From an uncultured Eubacteriales bacterium (GTDB lineage: Bacteria; Bacillota; Clostridia; Peptostreptococcales; Anaerovoracaceae): a stretch of 51,349 bases of DNA. Below the pieces are notes generated by a model. That model searched no databases. It saw nothing but the letters and a program-made list of their open reading frames with translations, and was not told the DNA's origin. The position numbers and the translations under genes are program-made. Positions 42,140 to 51,211 of the stretch are shown here, one piece after another. Every line of letters starts with the position of its first letter. Position 1 is the first letter of the stretch. Location of the stretch: positions 1 to 51,349 of the forward strand of contig OMXT01000025.1 in the NCBI GenBank assembly GCA_900315125.1, in the 5' to 3' direction.

Positions 42140-42217
42140 AAACTGACCATATGTATTGCACAGCAGAAATAGATGTACAGGCTGCCGGCGGCGGCAGGGA
42201 AGGCAGAGACAGAGATA

Positions 42218-43087
42218 ATGAAGGGAATTATACTGGCGGCAGGCCGGGGAACGAGACTTTATCCGATCACAACATCCATATGCAAACCGCTGCTGCCGGT
42301 TTATGACAAACCGCTGGTCTACTACCCCATATCCCTTATGGAAACGGCAGGGATCCGGGACACGCTCATTATCACGCCGCCGGGATATAAGGACGCCTTC
42401 GTCAAGCTGCTGGGCGACGGGTCCCGGTTCGGCATGCATATAGAATACCGCACCCAGAAGGTGCAGAAGGGCATCGCGGACGCTCTCCTGGTCGGTCAGG
42501 ACTTTGTGGGAAAAGACTCAGTGTGCCTGATCCTGGGAGACAATATACTCTTTGGACCGGCACTGCGCCGCAAGCTGCGAAAAGCAAAGAGTCACGCGAA
42601 GGAGGGCGCCGGTATTTTCGGCTACTATGTGATCGATCCCCGGCCCTTCGGTGTCGTGGATTTTGACGATGACGGCAGGGCGGTCGCCATAGAGGAGAAA
42701 CCCAGGAGGCCCCGCTCCCACTATGTGGTGCCCGGTGTTTATTTTTACAGTAACGATGTAATAGATATCGCCCGGGATGTGAAGCCCTCGCCCCGGGGCG
42801 AGATGGAAATCACGACGGTAAATAACATTTACCTGGAGCAGAACCGCCTCCACGTGACGAAGCTGGGCAATGAGTATACCTGGTTCGACGCCGGGAATGC
42901 GGACAGCCTGTTTGAGGCGGCAGGCGCTGTCCGGGCAGCCCAGCGCTCCGGCCGGATGGTGGGATGTCCCGAGGAGATCGCGTTCTACAATCAGTGGATC
43001 ACCAGGGAGCAGCTGGAAAAGTGCGCGGACCGGATGAAGAAGACAAACTACGGAAAATACCTGGACGCCATCGTCGACGAGTTCTGA
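42218..43087 (+). CDS. rfbA: glucose-1-phosphate thymidylyltransferase RfbA
   Basis: A 289-residue enzyme that makes dTDP-glucose from glucose-1-phosphate and dTTP, the first step towards dTDP-rhamnose. Signatures: GIILAAGRGTRLYPIT (3-18), KPLLPVYDKPLVYYPI (24-39), LILGDNILFG (about 106-115), VDFDDDGRAVAIEEKPRRPRS and TWFDAGNADSLFEA. Full length. ATG 42218 matches family starts; the upstream binding site is weak. rfbB, rfbC and rfbD are not adjacent, which is unusual. Monocistronic with a terminator. Confidence 0.94.
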   Translation: MKGIILAAGRGTRLYPITTSICKPLLPVYDKPLVYYPISLMETAGIRDTLIITPPGYKDAFVKLLGDGSRFGMHIEYRTQKVQKGIADALLVGQDFVGKDSVCLILGDNILFGPALRRKLRKAKSHAKEGAGIFGYYVIDPRPFGVVDFDDDGRAVAIEEKPRRPRSHYVVPGVYFYSNDVIDIARDVKPSPRGEMEITTVNNIYLEQNRLHVTKLGNEYTWFDAGNADSLFEAAGAVRAAQRSGRMVGCPEEIAFYNQWITREQLEKCADRMKKTNYGKYLDAIVDEF

Positions 43088-43173
43088 GGGCGGCGGTCCG
43101 GACAGGCGTGAGCTGACCGGAGACCCGTGTAAAGTAAACGTGTAATTTAAAATAGAATCAAAACACCAGAAAA

Positions 43174-43213
43174 CCCCGGCGGCCATAAGGCTGCCGGGGC
43201 TGTTCTGTTACTT
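43174..43213 (+). terminator. terminator of rfbA
   Basis: CCCCGGCGGCC, loop ATAA, GGCTGCCGGGG (11 pairs, one G-U), followed by CTGTTCTGTTACTT. Confidence 0.8.
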
Positions 43214-43272
43214 GCTATTGTTGCTCCGGATTGGGGAGAGGGATAGAAATCCGGCGATCCATTGCCTTCTTT

Positions 43273-43521
43273 CTATGTGCGGAGCGGATAGCAATCATCA
43301 GGGCAGGAAACGTTCTGTTTTGGGTAGGAAACATACAGCTCCTCTGCCTCGATTGTGCATCCTAAACGGTTGCCGAGATACCAGCTCAGTTTGTCCAGCG
43401 TACTGGAATGAAGCAGTTCGCCGGTTCGCATAGCATTGAGTTCTGTCATGCTGATAGGCAGTTCGGCATCATAAATCCCGTTTCTTGACATTATGTCACG
43501 CAACGGCTGGAACGAAAACAT
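43273..43521 (-). CDS. small Cro/C1-type HTH protein
   Basis: An 82-residue protein that looks like a lone Xre-family helix-turn-helix domain: FQPLRDIMSRNGI (helix 1), SMTELNAMRTGELLHSSTLDKLSWYLGN (recognition region), followed by a short tail EAEELYVSYPKQ. The type is the single-domain HTH_26-like repressor. Start ATG 43521 with GGAGGTGGAAGG upstream; the frame stays open further up to 43689 without a binding site. Its targets are not evident. Confidence 0.75.
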   Translation of the reverse strand: MFSFQPLRDIMSRNGIYDAELPISMTELNAMRTGELLHSSTLDKLSWYLGNRLGCTIEAEELYVSYPKQNVSCPDDCYPLRT

Positions 43522-43762
43522 ACCTTCCACCTCCTGACTCACTGAGATCCCGCGATGCGCGCCGGCGCAGCGACCGTTCCCCATCGGCCCAGCCGCCGGA
43601 AGCGGCTGCAGCACAAACATCTGTGCCGGTATACATCCATGGATCCTTCGATCGGTGATTCCCAAGGACGCGGTATGTTGTATTATCATGTCTCACATGT
43701 TCTGTCAGTACCGATCAGTCCAAAAGGTCCCCTCCGATCTTTACTGATATACATTTAAAATT

Positions 43763-43791
43763 ATTTTAGCATGGCAGATGCGGAAAGTAAA
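43763..43791 (-). promoter_or_regulatory. promoter of the small HTH gene
   Basis: Minus strand TTTACT, 17 nt, TAAAAT. It implies an unusually long leader of about 235 nt. The 497-bp gap 43522-44018 holds this leader, an AT-rich stretch with nothing recognisable, and the next promoter. Confidence 0.55.
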
Positions 43792-43921
43792 TGGGTTTTG
43801 AGTGGAAAAATACAGAAATTTTATATTTTTTATTTGATTATCACAAAGTCTTTACCTGCTGCCTCCCGGATCCCTGTCTGCAGGAATGCGTTTACCGGTC
43901 TTGGGCATAGATAAGTTGGGG

Positions 43922-43950
43922 TTGACTATAAAAGATAAATAGAATATTAT
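43922..43950 (+). promoter_or_regulatory. promoter of the repeat surface-protein gene
   Basis: TTGACT (43922-43927), 17 nt, TATTAT (43945-43950) on the plus strand; leader about 62 nt. Confidence 0.72.
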
Positions 43951-43978
43951 TGTAAACATAGGAATAACCGGATGAACT

Positions 43979-44005
43979 GTGCCGAAATGACTGGAAACTC
44001 GGCAC
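43979..44005 (+). promoter_or_regulatory. hairpin next to the ribosome binding site
   Basis: GTGCCGA pairs with TCGGCAC around a 13-nt loop. The stem ends 4 nt before CGGAGG of the surface-protein gene, so it could affect ribosome access or protect the 5' end. It matches no riboswitch class I know. Confidence 0.5.
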
Positions 44006-44018
44006 ATCGGAGGTCTAT

Positions 44019-46277
44019 ATGAATGCGAAAAGCACGAATTTATTCAGGAATACATGCTTAGTTATTGCTGCGGCTCTGGTGATCACAGGGCTTCTGTGGG
44101 CAGGCTCCTGCATTCAGGGAGGAGGGCAGGTACTGACGTGCCCTGTTTATGCTGAGTCCGACGCCGGTACAACTCCGGGCAGTACAGATCCGTCGGGGGA
44201 TCCGGGAGCGGCGGACCCTGTTCAGCCGGTGCAGACCGTGGACCTTGCGGCTGCGGGTGCGGTACTGAGCCCGATATCGGACCAGAAATACACAGGCTCG
44301 GCGCTGAAGCCTGCTGTCACGCTGCAGATCCCCGCATCCAAAGCGGCAGGGGCAGCCGGAACGGAAACGGGCATGGTGACGCTGAAAAAAGGAACAGACT
44401 ACAAGGTGACCTATGGAAACAATACCTCCGTAGGAACCGCGTCAGTGACCATTACTGGAACCGGCAGCTACAGCGGAACGGTGAGCGGCACATTCCGCAT
44501 CATGCCGAAAACCATAACATCCGGCATGATCGGCGGCATAAATAAGACGTATATCTATACATCCAAGCCGGTCACACCCTCTCCAAAGGTGAAGAACGGA
44601 AAGACGACGCTGAAAAAGAACAGGGATTATACCGTTGCCTATAAGGATAATGTAAACGAAGGAACAGCAAAGATCATCATTACAGGTATCGGCAATTTTA
44701 CCGGTACGGTGACGGTCACATTTAAGATCCAGCGGATCTCCATGTCGAAAACGTCGATAACATTCCCGAAGATCACATATAACGGCAAGGCACGGACGCC
44801 GACGCCTACAGTAAAATACGGCAGCAGCAAGCTGAAAAAGGGCACAGATTATACGATCACCTACAGCAATAATACGGAGGCGGGCAGGGCATCTGCCGTG
44901 CTGAAAGGAAAAGTCAGCTATAAAGGCTCTGTTACAGTGACATTCCGCATCAGCCCAAGGGATATCGCGAAATCTACGGTGAGCAGCATTCCGGCCGCGG
45001 CGTATACCGGGGAGGCGATCGTGCCGGACTTTACCGTGAAGTACGGCAGCACGCCCCTGATCTGGTCGAAGGACTATACGTACTATACGAGCGATACCCT
45101 GAAGGTGGGTACGGCGAAATTATACATCCGTGGGAAAAGCAACTACAGCGGGGTCAAGGTCGTAAAGTTCAAGATCAAATCCCGCAGCATATCGAAGGCG
45201 GCGATCCAGAGCATCCCGGATCAGATCTATACCGGCGAAACGGCAGAGCCGAAGGTGACGGTAACGGACGGAGCGGACGTGCTGAAAGAAGGGACGCACT
45301 ACAGAGTATCCTATCTCAACGCCGTCAATGCCGGCAAAGCAAAGGTGAAGGTGACGGGCAGAGGTCTCTACTCGGGGAGTATAACCAAGACATTCTCCAT
45401 CGTTCCCCGATCGCTGGACAGCAGCTGCCTGCGGGAGATTGCCGACCAGATATATACCGGGAGCGGCCTGGAGCCGGACGTAACGGTGAAGGATGGCAGC
45501 TATACTCTCGTGAAAGGAAAGGATTATTCTGTTTCTTACAGTTCGAACCGGTCCGTGGGGACTGGCACGGCACGGATCACGCTGAAAGGAAATTACACCG
45601 GGACGCTGCGTCAGTCATTCCGCATCGTATCTTCCAAAAAGAGGACCGCGGTAAGTGAATCGGCTGCAGAGGAGGCGCTGTCTGACGTATCGTCTATCAG
45701 CGATCTTGATGTGATCCGTTATGACGGGAAGGATCTGCAGCAGGGCCCGGACTTTGTCATAGAGAAAAAAGCCATGAGCGGCGGCAGCGTCCAGGTAATA
45801 ATCACATTTACCGGCGAATATAAAGGCAGCTATACAGTGGAGTTCTGGGAAGACGATACCGAAGGACTGAGCAAGGGAGATCTCCTGTCCATCGGCGGAC
45901 TGGAGTACGAGGTGATCAACGCCAGGAAGCATACTGTAAAAGTAACCGGAGCGGAGAGCAGCGGAATCCGGAGTCTCTCCATACCGGATACCATCCAGCC
46001 GGACGGTGCGAAGTACCGGGTCACAGCAGTGGCCGGGTCGGCTTTCCGGGGATGCAGCGGGCTGACCCGCGTCAGCATTGGAAAATATGTGACATCTGTT
46101 GGCGCATCCGCGTGGTACGGAGACAGCAAGGTCAGCAGGGTAACATTCCGTGGAACGTTGTTGAAATCCATTGGGAAGAAGGCCTTCCGGGGTATCAGCA
46201 AAAAGGCAAAGGTCAGCGCGCCGAAAAAAGTACTGAAAAAGTATAAGAAACTGATTAAAAAGTCGGGCGGATTCTGA
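44019..46277 (+). CDS. secreted multi-repeat Ig-like protein with BspA-type LRR
   Basis: A 752-residue exported protein. Signal peptide about 1-47 (hydrophobic core LVIAAALVITGLLWAG, end near VYAES). After a Thr/Pro/Gly linker come six Ig-like repeats of about 75 residues and a seventh, degenerate one (about 85-610), each with a YTG...P..TVK, L.KG.DY.VSY.NN, G.A...TG.G.Y.G, FRI pattern. The C-terminus (about 615-752) has BspA-type leucine-rich repeats (SIPDTIQPDGAKYRVTAVAG, KVSRVTFRG) ending in the basic KKVLKKYKKLIKKSG tail common in clostridial surface proteins. No sortase motif. Likely an adhesin or wall-associated protein. Confidence 0.85.
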   Translation: MNAKSTNLFRNTCLVIAAALVITGLLWAGSCIQGGGQVLTCPVYAESDAGTTPGSTDPSGDPGAADPVQPVQTVDLAAAGAVLSPISDQKYTGSALKPAVTLQIPASKAAGAAGTETGMVTLKKGTDYKVTYGNNTSVGTASVTITGTGSYSGTVSGTFRIMPKTITSGMIGGINKTYIYTSKPVTPSPKVKNGKTTLKKNRDYTVAYKDNVNEGTAKIIITGIGNFTGTVTVTFKIQRISMSKTSITFPKITYNGKARTPTPTVKYGSSKLKKGTDYTITYSNNTEAGRASAVLKGKVSYKGSVTVTFRISPRDIAKSTVSSIPAAAYTGEAIVPDFTVKYGSTPLIWSKDYTYYTSDTLKVGTAKLYIRGKSNYSGVKVVKFKIKSRSISKAAIQSIPDQIYTGETAEPKVTVTDGADVLKEGTHYRVSYLNAVNAGKAKVKVTGRGLYSGSITKTFSIVPRSLDSSCLREIADQIYTGSGLEPDVTVKDGSYTLVKGKDYSVSYSSNRSVGTGTARITLKGNYTGTLRQSFRIVSSKKRTAVSESAAEEALSDVSSISDLDVIRYDGKDLQQGPDFVIEKKAMSGGSVQVIITFTGEYKGSYTVEFWEDDTEGLSKGDLLSIGGLEYEVINARKHTVKVTGAESSGIRSLSIPDTIQPDGAKYRVTAVAGSAFRGCSGLTRVSIGKYVTSVGASAWYGDSKVSRVTFRGTLLKSIGKKAFRGISKKAKVSAPKKVLKKYKKLIKKSGGF

Positions 46278-46291
46278 TCCGCCCCCTTTTT
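46265..46291 (+). terminator. terminator overlapping the surface-protein stop codon
   Basis: GGGCGGA, loop TTCTGA (which holds the TGA stop), TCCGCCC, then CCTTTTT. Confidence 0.82.
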
Positions 46292-46328
46292 CTGCGGAGA
46301 ATGTTTTTTGTGATTCCTGTGAAGCGGG

Positions 46329-46358
46329 TTGTCACGGCTTCGCCTGCGATGGTACAAT
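46329..46358 (+). promoter_or_regulatory. promoter of glmM-dtd-ygjP-like operon
   Basis: TTGTCA, 18 nt, TACAAT. Transcription would start near 46365, 20 nt before the leader element. Confidence 0.7.
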
Positions 46359-46385
46359 AAGAGGCAGTGTAAAGTGAATGAAAAG

Positions 46386-46404
46386 TCCGGTCAGGGCTTT
46401 GATG
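46386..46404 (+). repeat. leader element copy (glmM)
   Basis: TCCGGTCAGGGCTTTGATG: exact core with one late change (GATG for GTTC). It lies in the glmM leader, 39 nt before the ATG. Confidence 0.72.
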
Positions 46405-46443
46405 AAGGAGTCCATACAAGGCAAACAGAATTGAGGTAGCAGA

Positions 46444-47829
46444 ATGGGTAAATATTTTGGAACGGACGGGTTTCGCGGTGAAGCAAATGTAGCGCTGACC
46501 GCAGCCCGGGCATATAAAGTCGGAAGATTCCTGGGATGGTATTACGGGCGCAATCACGAGGACGGCAGGGCACGGATCGTCATCGGCAAGGATACCCGCC
46601 GGTCCAGCTACATGCTGGAGGACGCGCTGAGCTGCGGCCTGACGTCCAGCGGTGCGGACGCCTATCTCCTCCACGTGACGACCACGCCATCTGTGGCATA
46701 CTGCACGCGGATCGACGGATTCGACTGCGGCATCATGATCAGCGCCTCCCATAATCCTTATTATGACAATGGGATCAAGATCATCCGGGCGACCGGCCAG
46801 AAAATCGAGCCGGAGGTGGAAGAAGCCATAGAGCGGTATATTGATGGGATCCTCCCGGAGGATTTGGCGGGATCTGACGGGAACGCTCCGGCGGACCTGC
46901 CCCTGGCTCACAGAGATGCATTGGGCAGGACCATAGATTACGCGGCGGGCAGGAACCGGTACATCGGCTATCTTATGACGGTCCCCACCCGGGGATTCAA
47001 CGGCCGGAACATCGGCCTGGACTGCGCTAACGGTTCCGCCAGCGCTGTAGCCCGCAGCGTGTTTGAAGCACTGGGCGCTAAGGTCTTTGTCATAAACAAT
47101 GAACCCGACGGGACGAATATAAACAGGGGCTGCGGATCCACCCATATCGAAGGACTGCAGAAGTATGTTGTGGATAATCACCTGGACGCGGGGTTCGCCT
47201 ATGACGGAGACGCGGACCGCTGCCTTGCGGTGGATGAGCTGGGCAACGTGATAGACGGGGACCATATCATGTTCCTGTGCGGAAAGCATCTGATGGAAGA
47301 GGAGCAGCTGGACGGCAACACCATCGTCACCACCGTCATGTCGAACATGGGCCTTTACAAGGCCTGCGAAGAGCTGGGCGTTCAGACGGTCCAGACGAAC
47401 GTGGGCGACAAGTTCGTAGCGGAAGAGATGATGCGCAGCGGCTACGTGCTGGGAGGCGAGCAGTCCGGACACATCATATTCGGGAAATACGCCATAACCG
47501 GCGACGGCATCCTCACATCCCTCATGGTGATGATGGCTATGATTGACAAGAAACTGCCCCTGTCCATGCTGGCGTCAGAGATGCCCACCTATCCTCAGGT
47601 CCTGAAGAACGTCGTTGTTTCTGACAAAGCCAGGGTCATGGAGAATCCGGAGGTCCTGGCCGCCTGCGACGCGGTGTCGGAGGCGCTGGGCTCCGAAGGG
47701 CGTATTTTGCTGCGGCCTTCCGGCACAGAGCCGAAGATCCGGGTCATGGTAGAGGCGAAGACGGACGAGCTCTGCCGGAAATATACGGACCAGGTGGCGG
47801 ATGTCATTGAACGGGTGATCGGAAAGTAA
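46444..47829 (+). CDS. glmM: phosphoglucosamine mutase GlmM
   Basis: A 461-residue mutase that converts glucosamine-6-phosphate to glucosamine-1-phosphate for peptidoglycan. Signatures: [12 protein letters not shown] (4-15), catalytic phosphoserine loop [18 protein letters not shown] (about 97-114), metal loop [12 protein letters not shown] (about 256-267), the sugar-specificity loop GEQSGH (about 338-343) and the phosphate site [15 protein letters not shown]. Normal length. GAGG lies 7 nt upstream of the ATG. First gene of a three-gene operon. Confidence 0.95.
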   Translation: MGKYFGTDGFRGEANVALTAARAYKVGRFLGWYYGRNHEDGRARIVIGKDTRRSSYMLEDALSCGLTSSGADAYLLHVTTTPSVAYCTRIDGFDCGIMISASHNPYYDNGIKIIRATGQKIEPEVEEAIERYIDGILPEDLAGSDGNAPADLPLAHRDALGRTIDYAAGRNRYIGYLMTVPTRGFNGRNIGLDCANGSASAVARSVFEALGAKVFVINNEPDGTNINRGCGSTHIEGLQKYVVDNHLDAGFAYDGDADRCLAVDELGNVIDGDHIMFLCGKHLMEEEQLDGNTIVTTVMSNMGLYKACEELGVQTVQTNVGDKFVAEEMMRSGYVLGGEQSGHIIFGKYAITGDGILTSLMVMMAMIDKKLPLSMLASEMPTYPQVLKNVVVSDKARVMENPEVLAACDAVSEALGSEGRILLRPSGTEPKIRVMVEAKTDELCRKYTDQVADVIERVIGK

Positions 47830-47860
47830 GCATTCTATTTACAGCAGGAGAATTTATATC

Positions 47861-48319
47861 ATGAGATTTGTTATACAGAGGGTAAAGCACAGCAGCGTTT
47901 CCGTGGACGGCCAGGTCATTGGAGAGATCGGCCTGGGATTTAACGTGCTGATCGGCGTCTGCGATACGGACACGAAGGAAACGGCAGACAAGATGATCCG
48001 CAAGATGATCAATATGAGGATATTTGAGGATGAGAACGGCAAGACGAATCTGTCTCTGGATAAGGTGGGCGGAAGCCTGCTTCTGATCTCCCAGTTTACG
48101 CTGTATGCGGACTGCCGCAAGGGGAATCGGCCCAGCTTTGTTAAAGCCGGTGACCCTGCCCTTGCAGAGGAACTCTATGAATACATTATTGCGCAGTGCC
48201 GGACCATGGTGCCTGAGGGCTCCCGTGTGGAGACCGGATCATTCGGCGCGGACATGACTGTAGAGATCACCAATGACGGTCCCTTTACGATCGTGCTGGA
48301 TTCCGCCGATCTGGCATAG
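47861..48319 (+). CDS. dtd: D-aminoacyl-tRNA deacylase
   Basis: A 152-residue proofreading enzyme that frees tRNA charged with D-amino acids or glycine. Both active-site motifs are present: [17 protein letters not shown] (about 77-93) and the Gly-Pro loop in [12 protein letters not shown] (about 137-148). The fold starts [17 protein letters not shown] as in other Dtd. Full length. AGGAG precedes the ATG. Confidence 0.96.
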   Translation: MRFVIQRVKHSSVSVDGQVIGEIGLGFNVLIGVCDTDTKETADKMIRKMINMRIFEDENGKTNLSLDKVGGSLLLISQFTLYADCRKGNRPSFVKAGDPALAEELYEYIIAQCRTMVPEGSRVETGSFGADMTVEITNDGPFTIVLDSADLA

Positions 48320-48329
48320 GGGCGCATCC

Positions 48330-48914
48330 ATGGACACTTATGCCATGAGCAGTAAGGATTCGGTGATCGAGTATCGGGTCATCCGGAGCCGGCGCAAGAC
48401 GATAGAAATACAGATCCGGCCCGACGGCCAGGTGGTGGTCCGCGCTCCGATTCAGGCCAGCGAAGAGCAGATCCGGGCCTTTGTGCGAAAGAAGAGTCAT
48501 TGGATCCGGGAGCACGCGGCAGCAGCCGCTGCACGGGAACCGGAGGATGTGGATCTGCTCAGCCAGGCGGAGATCCGGGAACTGGCAGAGCGGGCTGTTA
48601 AGGTGATCCCCCAGCGGGTCGCCTACTACGCGCCCCGGGTGGGGGTGACATACGGACGCATAACCATACGGAATCAACGGACCCGCTGGGGCAGCTGCAG
48701 CGCCAAGGGCAACCTGAACTTCAACTGCCTCCTGATGCTTATGCCCCCGGAGGTCCTGGACAGCGTTGTGGTCCACGAGCTCTGCCACCGGCGGGAGATG
48801 AATCATTCGCCCCGGTTCTACGCGCTGGTCCGCTCCGTTTATCCGGAGTACGACCGGTGGACAAGCTGGCTGAAAGCAAACGGCCCTGCCATCATGCGCC
48901 GAATGACGGGATGA
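48330..48914 (+). CDS. M48/YgjP-like metallopeptidase domain protein
   Basis: A 194-residue cytosolic protein of the YgjP/SprT-like group (PF01863). The zinc motif HELCH (about 152-156) and the later His in MNHSPRFYALV are present, with the family-typical TRWGSCSAKGNLNFN ahead. Proteolysis has not been shown for the family. I start at ATG 48330, 10 nt after the dtd stop, with AGGGG upstream; the in-frame extension to 48273 overlaps dtd. Confidence 0.87.
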   Translation: MDTYAMSSKDSVIEYRVIRSRRKTIEIQIRPDGQVVVRAPIQASEEQIRAFVRKKSHWIREHAAAAAAREPEDVDLLSQAEIRELAERAVKVIPQRVAYYAPRVGVTYGRITIRNQRTRWGSCSAKGNLNFNCLLMLMPPEVLDSVVVHELCHRREMNHSPRFYALVRSVYPEYDRWTSWLKANGPAIMRRMTG

Positions 48915-48936
48915 TAGCAGGGCTGTCCTGTTTTTT
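48883..48936 (+). terminator. terminator of the glmM operon
   Basis: GCCCTGCCATCAT (48883-48895) pairs with ATGATAGCAGGGC (48911-48923) with one mismatch, followed by TGTCCTGTTTTTTG. The 5' arm is inside the metallopeptidase gene. Confidence 0.85.
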
Positions 48937-48938
48937 GA

Positions 48939-49547
48939 CTATTCCTCCGAGATCTTTATCACAAGTTTGTAATCGTCCATATCGGCGCCGGCATCTTTTA
49001 CGGTCTTTTCTGTCTGTTCCTTAAGGTAATTCTTCAGCTTCTGCCGCGCACGCTTTTCCAGTCCGTCTTTCAGTGCCAGGTCGCCGGAGTCCTGTTTCAG
49101 TGTTTTCACGAAGGCTTTCCGGTCTTTTGCTGACAGTTCCTTCCCGTTGACAGCGCTGGTGATTGTGATGCTGTTTTCGTCAATTTTATTTTCCAGGACC
49201 CGTATCGGTCCGGTGATCACGAAGATCTGCTTGTCCTTCGTCACCTGGCAGTGTACGTCGGTGGCGTCGATGCCTGCCCGGATGGTGCCCTGGTAATCGG
49301 CGGCGTATGCTGCGCTGCCGTCTCCGGATTTTTCGCTCAGCAGTTTCTTATCTTTATCATAGAGCTGGTTGGAAAAGTGATAATCGTAAATCTCCGCTCC
49401 CTCCGTGGAGATCTCGCTCATGCTGCCGATCACAGCGGATCCGGTCACGTCTCCTCCGCCCCTTATGGCGTTGATGCCTAAATACCCCGCATAGATGATC
49501 CCGATAACCAAAGCGATGGTGATGATGATCTGGCCAAATGATTTCAC
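48939..49547 (-). CDS. DUF4230 domain-containing membrane-anchored protein
   Basis: A 202-residue protein with one N-terminal membrane helix (about 5-27) and an extracytoplasmic domain matching DUF4230: YDYHFSNQLYDKDKKL, a GTIRAGIDATDVHCQV strand and VITGPIRVLENKIDENSITI. The C-terminal third is a Lys/Glu-rich helix. No function is known. Start is GTG 49547 with AGGAGGAC upstream. Convergent with the glmM operon. Confidence 0.83.
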   Translation of the reverse strand: MKSFGQIIITIALVIGIIYAGYLGINAIRGGGDVTGSAVIGSMSEISTEGAEIYDYHFSNQLYDKDKKLLSEKSGDGSAAYAADYQGTIRAGIDATDVHCQVTKDKQIFVITGPIRVLENKIDENSITITSAVNGKELSAKDRKAFVKTLKQDSGDLALKDGLEKRARQKLKNYLKEQTEKTVKDAGADMDDYKLVIKISEE

Positions 49548-49578
49548 TGTACCGTCCTCCTCTTAAATATTATGTATT

Positions 49579-49605
49579 GCCGGGCATGTTTCCCGGCGTT
49601 TTATT
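49579..49605 (+). other. hairpin with plus-strand T-tract in the DUF4230 leader
   Basis: GCCGGG, loop CATGTTT, CCCGGC, then GTTTTATTT on the plus strand. No plus-strand gene ends here, so as a terminator it has no obvious client; on the minus strand it is a leader hairpin of the DUF4230 message. Confidence 0.4.
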
Positions 49606-49620
49606 TAATGCGATGTTCCA

Positions 49621-49629
49621 AGTATAACA
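49621..49629 (-). promoter_or_regulatory. extended -10 promoter of the DUF4230 gene
   Basis: Minus strand TGTTATACT: a TATACT hexamer with an upstream TG. The -35 region is poor. Confidence 0.4.
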
Positions 49630-49662
49630 CAGAACAGGATCGGAAGGTAGGGCGGTGAGGAG

Positions 49663-51123
49663 TCAGCTGCACCAGCTTTCGATCATATCCCGGATCGCAT
49701 CGTCGATCTCATCCAGGGGGATCTGGTTATAATAGAATATCAGGGTGAATGAGCGGTCTGATGCTGTCCGCTCTCCTTCTGCCTCCTCAGACAGATTCTC
49801 CATGGGAAGAACCTGGAGCCGGAGATCCGCCGCCAGGCGGCACAGGTCAGCCGGGGCTTTGTTCCCCAGAGTGCCTGCTCCCAGCTCCGCGCAGGACATC
49901 CCGCCGGTCAGGACCCGAAGGATAAGATTGACGCCGGAATGAGTATTGAGGGGCACCACGAGGTTCGGCGCCCAGCGCCGGAAGGCAGCGATACAGGCCT
50001 GCAGCTTGGAGGCATACAGGGAACGCATGCGGCGGATCCCCGTCCTGTAGTAACCCCGCTCCATAAACAGCGCCAGCGCCAGCTGCTCCTCCTTGGAACA
50101 GGTCTGGTCATAGCCGCCCTTAAATGACTGAAAGATCTCCGCCATACGGTGGGGAAGGACCATGTAGCTGATCTTGATGGCAGGGAACAATGTGGAAGAG
50201 AAGGATCCCAGATATACCACGCATTCTCCAGATTCGTCCAATCCCTGCAGCGCAGATACCGGCTTGCCGAAATACCGCAGCTCGCTGTCGTAATCGTCTT
50301 CCAGGATGATGCTCTGATTTTCCCTTGCCCAGCGCAGCAGCTCGTAGCGCCTGCCGATGGGCATGACGGCGCCGGTGGGGAACTGGTTGGAGGGGCAGAC
50401 ATATACCGCTGAAGGGACATTCACGGGCAGCTTCTCAATGCGAATCCCGTCCTGAGCTACCGGGATCTTCGTGATCGTAAAGCCCCGGTCGTGAAATATA
50501 TTCTGCACAGGCAGATACCCGGGATCCTCCAGAGCAACATGGCCGATATCCATGTTCCGCAGGATCCGGGCCAGGTGATTTGTCAGCTGCTGTGTCCCTG
50601 CGGCGATGACGATATCCTCCGGCCGGCAGTCCACGCCCCGGGAGCTGAACACGTAGCGGGAGATCTGCTGCCGCAGGGCGAGCTCTCCCTGGGGGTCGCT
50701 CTCGAACAAAAGCCGGTCCGGCCAGTCGTTCAGCACGGCTGACATGCATTTCTTCCATTTCACGAAATTAAAGGACGCAAGGTCATACCGGTACCGGGGC
50801 TCCTGCCCCGCCGAAAGCTCCACTGACTCTCCCAGACCGGCAGGACCCGGACCGGCGCTCCGCGCCGGTCCGCTCCCAACCTTCAGGGCGTAATATCCGG
50901 ACTGGGGCCGGCTCTCCACATATCCTTCCACCAGCAGCTGGCTGTATGCCATCTCCGCTGTAGTAATGCTGATCCCAAGTTCCTCTGCCATCTTCCGCAG
51001 AGACGGCAGGCGCTCTCCTTCCGCGATCCCGCCTTCGGCGATCTCTTTTTTCAGATATTCGTACAGCTGGATATACAGGGGATCCTTTGACTTTTTATTC
51101 AGTTCCAGAGTGATCGGTCTCAT
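49663..51123 (-). CDS. MocR/PdxR-type GntR regulator with aminotransferase-like domain
   Basis: A 486-residue regulator: GntR winged helix (about 10-78, ERLPSLRKMAEELGISITTAEMAYSQLL), a Gly/Pro/Ala-rich linker (about 82-108) and a fold-type I aminotransferase-like domain. EDDYDSELRY (about 276-285) carries the Asp that holds the PLP ring. Odd: in the cofactor segment SFSSTLFPAIKISY (307-320) Ser310 sits where the family has the PLP-binding Lys of SFSKTL. Either PLP is not bound covalently or Lys317 replaces it. MocR proteins usually control pyridoxine or amino-acid genes, often divergent; the target gene may lie right of the window. ATG 51123 has an AGAAAGAAA stretch upstream. Confidence 0.88.
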   Translation of the reverse strand: MRPITLELNKKSKDPLYIQLYEYLKKEIAEGGIAEGERLPSLRKMAEELGISITTAEMAYSQLLVEGYVESRPQSGYYALKVGSGPARSAGPGPAGLGESVELSAGQEPRYRYDLASFNFVKWKKCMSAVLNDWPDRLLFESDPQGELALRQQISRYVFSSRGVDCRPEDIVIAAGTQQLTNHLARILRNMDIGHVALEDPGYLPVQNIFHDRGFTITKIPVAQDGIRIEKLPVNVPSAVYVCPSNQFPTGAVMPIGRRYELLRWARENQSIILEDDYDSELRYFGKPVSALQGLDESGECVVYLGSFSSTLFPAIKISYMVLPHRMAEIFQSFKGGYDQTCSKEEQLALALFMERGYYRTGIRRMRSLYASKLQACIAAFRRWAPNLVVPLNTHSGVNLILRVLTGGMSCAELGAGTLGNKAPADLCRLAADLRLQVLPMENLSEEAEGERTASDRSFTLIFYYNQIPLDEIDDAIRDMIESWCS

Positions 51124-51211
51124 GACGTTTCTTTCTGCCCAGACGTGATAGCGCTGTGCTTCAGTTTTGTATATTTCTATTATTTAAATTCGCTATTTTC
51201 CGTTGAATACA

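Noticed and set aside
42489-42507. GGTCAGGACTTTGTG in rfbA as another leader element
   Set aside because: It encodes GQDFVG, a normally conserved stretch of RfbA, so the match is best explained by codon chance.
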